Positions 61,164-64,000 of a stretch of 64,000 nucleotides of DNA are shown here, in pieces. The number at the start of each line of letters is the position of its first letter. Position 1 is the stretch's first letter. The notes beneath the pieces were generated by a model, which did no database searches, was not told the DNA's origin, and worked only from the letters and a program-made list of their open reading frames with translations. This DNA comes from Salminus brasiliensis (taxonomy: Eukaryota; Chordata; Actinopteri; Characiformes; Bryconidae): contig NC_132880.1 of assembly GCF_030463535.1 (NCBI RefSeq), positions 26,503,987 to 26,567,986 of the forward strand. The letters are read 5' to 3'. A program made the position numbers and the translations under genes.

Positions 61164-61877
61164 CACGCCACTGGTTCAGTGACAACAAAAGGAAATGTAA
61201 GACCTTCTGTGTCCCATATCAAAAAGACAGGGCCCCAAGTTCTTTATGTAATACCCTTCCTGTAGTTATAGTGAATGGAATTATAAGTCTAATAAATTGG
61301 GACATGCCTAAACTACTAATATGTGGCTGTGGATTAGGTTCCCAGTGAAAAAGAGACTGAAAAATCAAATGAATGAGATGGATTGCCAACTGCGTACCAC
61401 AAAAACACAACAAAAAAACCTATCCACTTTAATATGGACTATTGGTGTCACTACCAAACCCAGAGGAGAAAGGATAAAATAATTACAGTACACTTGTTAC
61501 CTTAATACTCATTACATGAGCACACACTTTGTGCAAATGCAAAATGTCTAACGTACATTCTTTATCGTAATATTTACATCACATCAACCAACCACTTAGC
61601 ACCACATGGATTATTCACAAATAACAGTCCCTGTACAGGTATCATTTAAAATAACAAATGGAAAAAAGAACTATTAAGCCTCATTGTTCCAAAATGGCTC
61701 AGTGTACTCAAAGTCTCTCTTGACCAACTGCAGAAGAGGTTTCATCTGAAAAATCAGGCAAATAATTGAGACAACCAATGTGTAAAAGGTAGTCTCGGTG
61801 GAGTGTCCTAAGTACTCCCACTGACAATATTGGAAAAGCCCTTTGCCGTTCCTTTTCTGCGTTTGAATTTAAGAACT

Positions 61878-61949
61878 GAGCTTATTATAGATTTAAAGCC
61901 AATATTTCTCATGTCCTAAACGCAAAGAATACCAACTGTATGAAAAGCC
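61878..61949 (-). pseudogene. Strongly decayed tRNA-Pro-like unit
   Basis: Resembles the unit at 61088: gagcttattatagatttaa and caatatttctcatgtcctaa versus gggcttttctaggatttta and caatatttcatatcctgtgt. tRNA identity is inferred through that relation. Confidence 0.45.
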
Positions 61950-62046
61950 CAGTTGGATTGATCACAACTTGGAAGTGTGCTCCACGGTTGGTAAATTTCA
62001 TTCACCTATGTAATGGTTAATGTACATCACTTGCTCCTAAAAGCCA

Positions 62047-62118
62047 GGGCTCGTCCGGGAGTTGAACCCAGGACCTCTCGCACCCGAAGCGAGAATCGTA
62101 CCCCTAGACCAACGAGCC
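62047..62118 (-). tRNA. tRNA-Pro (anticodon CGG)
   Basis: 72 nt on the minus strand. The acceptor stem GGCTCGT/ACGAGCC pairs perfectly. The D-arm is TGGTCTAGGGGTA, the anticodon stem-loop is CTCGC TTCGGGT GCGAG with anticodon CGG, and the T-arm is CTGGG TTCAACT CCCGG. Internal A box and B box (GGTTCAACTCC) are present. A TTTT pol III terminator follows at once (aaaa at 62039-62042 on the + strand). No intron. Confidence 0.95.
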
Positions 62119-62208
62119 ACAGGAACATGGCAGAATATGGCAAATCTGCATTCAATTTATATTTGAATAAACCAATGAGAATACTTATCTCCTGGTAACT
62201 TCGAGAGT

Positions 62209-62279
62209 GGGGCTCGTCCAGGATTTGAACACGGGACCCCTGGCACCAAAAGCAATAATCAGACCCCCAGAACATTCAT
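62209..62279 (-). pseudogene. tRNA-Pro-derived pseudogene
   Basis: Inverse blocks ggggctcgtccaggatttga ac and gggacccctggcaccaaaag caataatcagaccccc align with the intact gene 160 bp away. The anticodon arm is mutated. Confidence 0.75.
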
Positions 62280-62369
62280 CTACAGGCGCTGGTCTGTGTT
62301 TCAGACTTATGCATTATATTTTCATTTCAATCAACCAAAGAGAAAAAAAATCTCATAAATTTCAGAACA

Positions 62370-62435
62370 GGGCTTGCACAGGATTTTTACACTGGACCTC
62401 TCACACCCAAAGTGAGAATTTTAGCAGGATGCTAA
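62370..62435 (-). pseudogene. tRNA-Pro-derived pseudogene
   Basis: Recognisable inverse blocks gggcttgcacaggatttt and ggacctctcacacccaaagt gagaatt. The D-arm is lost. Same flanking phrase (atcaaccaaagagaaaaaa) as the copy at 62593. Confidence 0.7.
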
Positions 62436-62592
62436 AAACTATTTGGAAAATTCTTTATAATATGCTGTGCTTTAAATCACACAATGTAATTTTTCGAAAT
62501 GCTTAACACTTACTGTACTTCCTCAACTTACTGCATTCTATTTTTATTTAAGATCAACCAAAGAGAAAAAACACCTCTTAAATATCAGGAGA

Positions 62593-62664
62593 GGGCTCAT
62601 CAGGGATTTGAACCCACTTCCTCTCACACCCTAAGCAAGAATCATACCACTAGGCCAAGGAGAC
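62593..62664 (-). pseudogene. tRNA-Pro-like copy, anticodon AGG, degenerate
   Basis: 72 nt alignable to the intact gene. The anticodon loop reads TTAGGGT (AGG) and the T-loop TTCAAAT is intact. The acceptor stem has two mismatches and the T-stem two, so it is probably a pseudogene. Confidence 0.7.
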
Positions 62665-62669
62665 ACCCG

Positions 62670-64000
62670 CATGTGCACAGCTTACAGGACAAGGTACCTC
62701 TGCCACCCTTAGGATCAGTGACACAGGGTCGCTTCCCACTTCAACTGGGTTCAAGTTTAAAGCGAACCAAGTATAACCTCTCTAATGATAGGTAGCGATT
62801 GGTGGCCTCCATGAGACCCTCCATAAAATATTCTATCAGGCATCTTTGACAGTTGCGTCATAAAATGGGAAAGAGTGCCGTTGAAGGGTACTACACATTG
62901 TCCACCGCCAGACTTAAAGATTCTATGCCGTAATGGTGAAAAGTTGCACCTTTTAGATCTGCTAAATGCTTAGTTATGAACAAATCCCAAAGTTATAAAT
63001 TCAGAGACCAAAAACACATTATCTTGACTTGATCCGTGGTTACTGACGAGGATGCTGAGCACCTTCTTGTGTACTCTTTCCTAAGGCTATTTCACAACTC
63101 ATCAAAGCTGCGGCATGAGCCTTTGACTTTTTTTTTTAACATACAGCAGCTTCAACTGGATGCATAGTTTAAAGCCAGGGAATGGTTCAGAGGATATAAA
63201 ACAAATATGCTTTTGTTACACATCAGTGTACTTCTTAACGTCCACAGAATTTAAGTTTTGAACTTTCATGTTTGAATGATCTTGGAATAAATTTCCCACC
63301 TGCTTGCTCTTCATAATCAACTAATTTAGCATGTAGACCTTTCTCTCAATAAGTGTAAAATTTGTCAGATTGCAACACGTCTTATTAGAAAATATGTACG
63401 AAAAATGATGTAATGTGTTTGGTCTTTTTTTTTAAGTTTCTCCTGATCACTTGTTCTGCCAACTGGACATGAGGGAATGGCTAATGGGAACAACAGACCA
63501 GTGGGCTTGGTCCTGTTTTTTAAATCGTACATAATTTACAGAAGCTCTACATGTTAATTAAACAGCTGTTGAGCTCATGCGAATCTGCTTTCCAAATCAT
63601 AAACAGACACATGTCTGTTGACGCAATCGGACATCGAGTGACACATAACCTGATGCAGATTATTGTTTATGCATTAATAACGTTTTGGAAATGTATTATT
63701 GGTGTAAGAGTGAATTCACTATACAGGCTGTCTTTAGAAGTGAACACCAACATGGTTTTGATCTATAAATGACCCCAGATATTATATTATAGATCTGTCT
63801 GCACTATATTCTATAGTATATAGGTTTAGACTATTTGATACATAATAGTGTCAACATTCTTGCTCAGGAAGTCACATGCTGCTAAATTCTGATGGTGATA
63901 TAGTTGAGATATGGAGAGAACCTCTTTTGCTTTCATCTTAAACATTTCCATTCACACAGTCTCTCTGCCTATCTATCTATTAATGACTATTTAATTTTCT
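62670..64000. other. Right edge, unassigned
   Basis: AT-rich sequence with no recognisable gene, tRNA or repeat family. Confidence 0.5.

Overview
This is a vertebrate, almost certainly teleost, genomic window. It shows one long spliced gene with large introns, a dense and diverse set of decayed Tc1-like DNA transposons, L2-type LINE pieces, a recurrent tRNA-derived SINE, and very long GT/GA/TC/GGAT microsatellites. That repeat mix suggests an ostariophysan such as a characin or catfish relative, but this is inference and I cannot name the species.

The main gene is on the + strand. It is a beta-catenin/plakoglobin family gene that I call jup (junction plakoglobin, gamma-catenin). I resolved 14 coding exons from 15376 to 50344. 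All have GT/AG boundaries and compatible phases, and they sum to 2166 nt (721 codons plus stop). From memory, most exon lengths equal those of human CTNNB1 (254, 202, 145, 104, 339, 120, 151 and 122 nt), with codon losses in two others. Diagnostic residues ([27 protein letters not shown]) and the short C-terminus without a PDZ-binding end favour plakoglobin over beta-catenin. Fish carry jupa and jupb and I cannot tell which this is. The start codon lies in a small exon (15346-15388) that opens with an acceptor site, so at least one non-coding exon lies further upstream. A 3'UTR intron (50361-51512) is plausible.

Layout: 1-15345 is upstream DNA or intron 1, with Tc1 remnants, a 73-bp minisatellite, a SINE, LINE fragments and GTTGCTAGG-type minisatellite. 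15346-50360 holds the coding exons. Intron 2 carries a nearly complete IR/DR Tc1 transposon with a broken transposase. Introns 5 and 6 carry L2-type LINE remnants. Two introns have microsatellites directly against splice sites: (GGAT)n just after the exon 5 donor and (TC)50 just before exon 9. 50361-54000 is probably 3'UTR intron and 3'UTR, with a hAT-type MITE. 54000-60900 holds Tc1 and PIF/Harbinger remnants. 60960-62670 is a tandem cluster of tRNA-Pro units on the minus strand: one intact tRNA-Pro(CGG) and six decayed relatives. I see no second protein-coding host gene.

No clearly undescribed biological system is evident. The most useful leads are the loss of the CK1-priming serine in the N-terminal degron, the inverted minisatellite arrays flanking exons 3-5, the splice-site microsatellites, and the decaying tRNA-Pro array.
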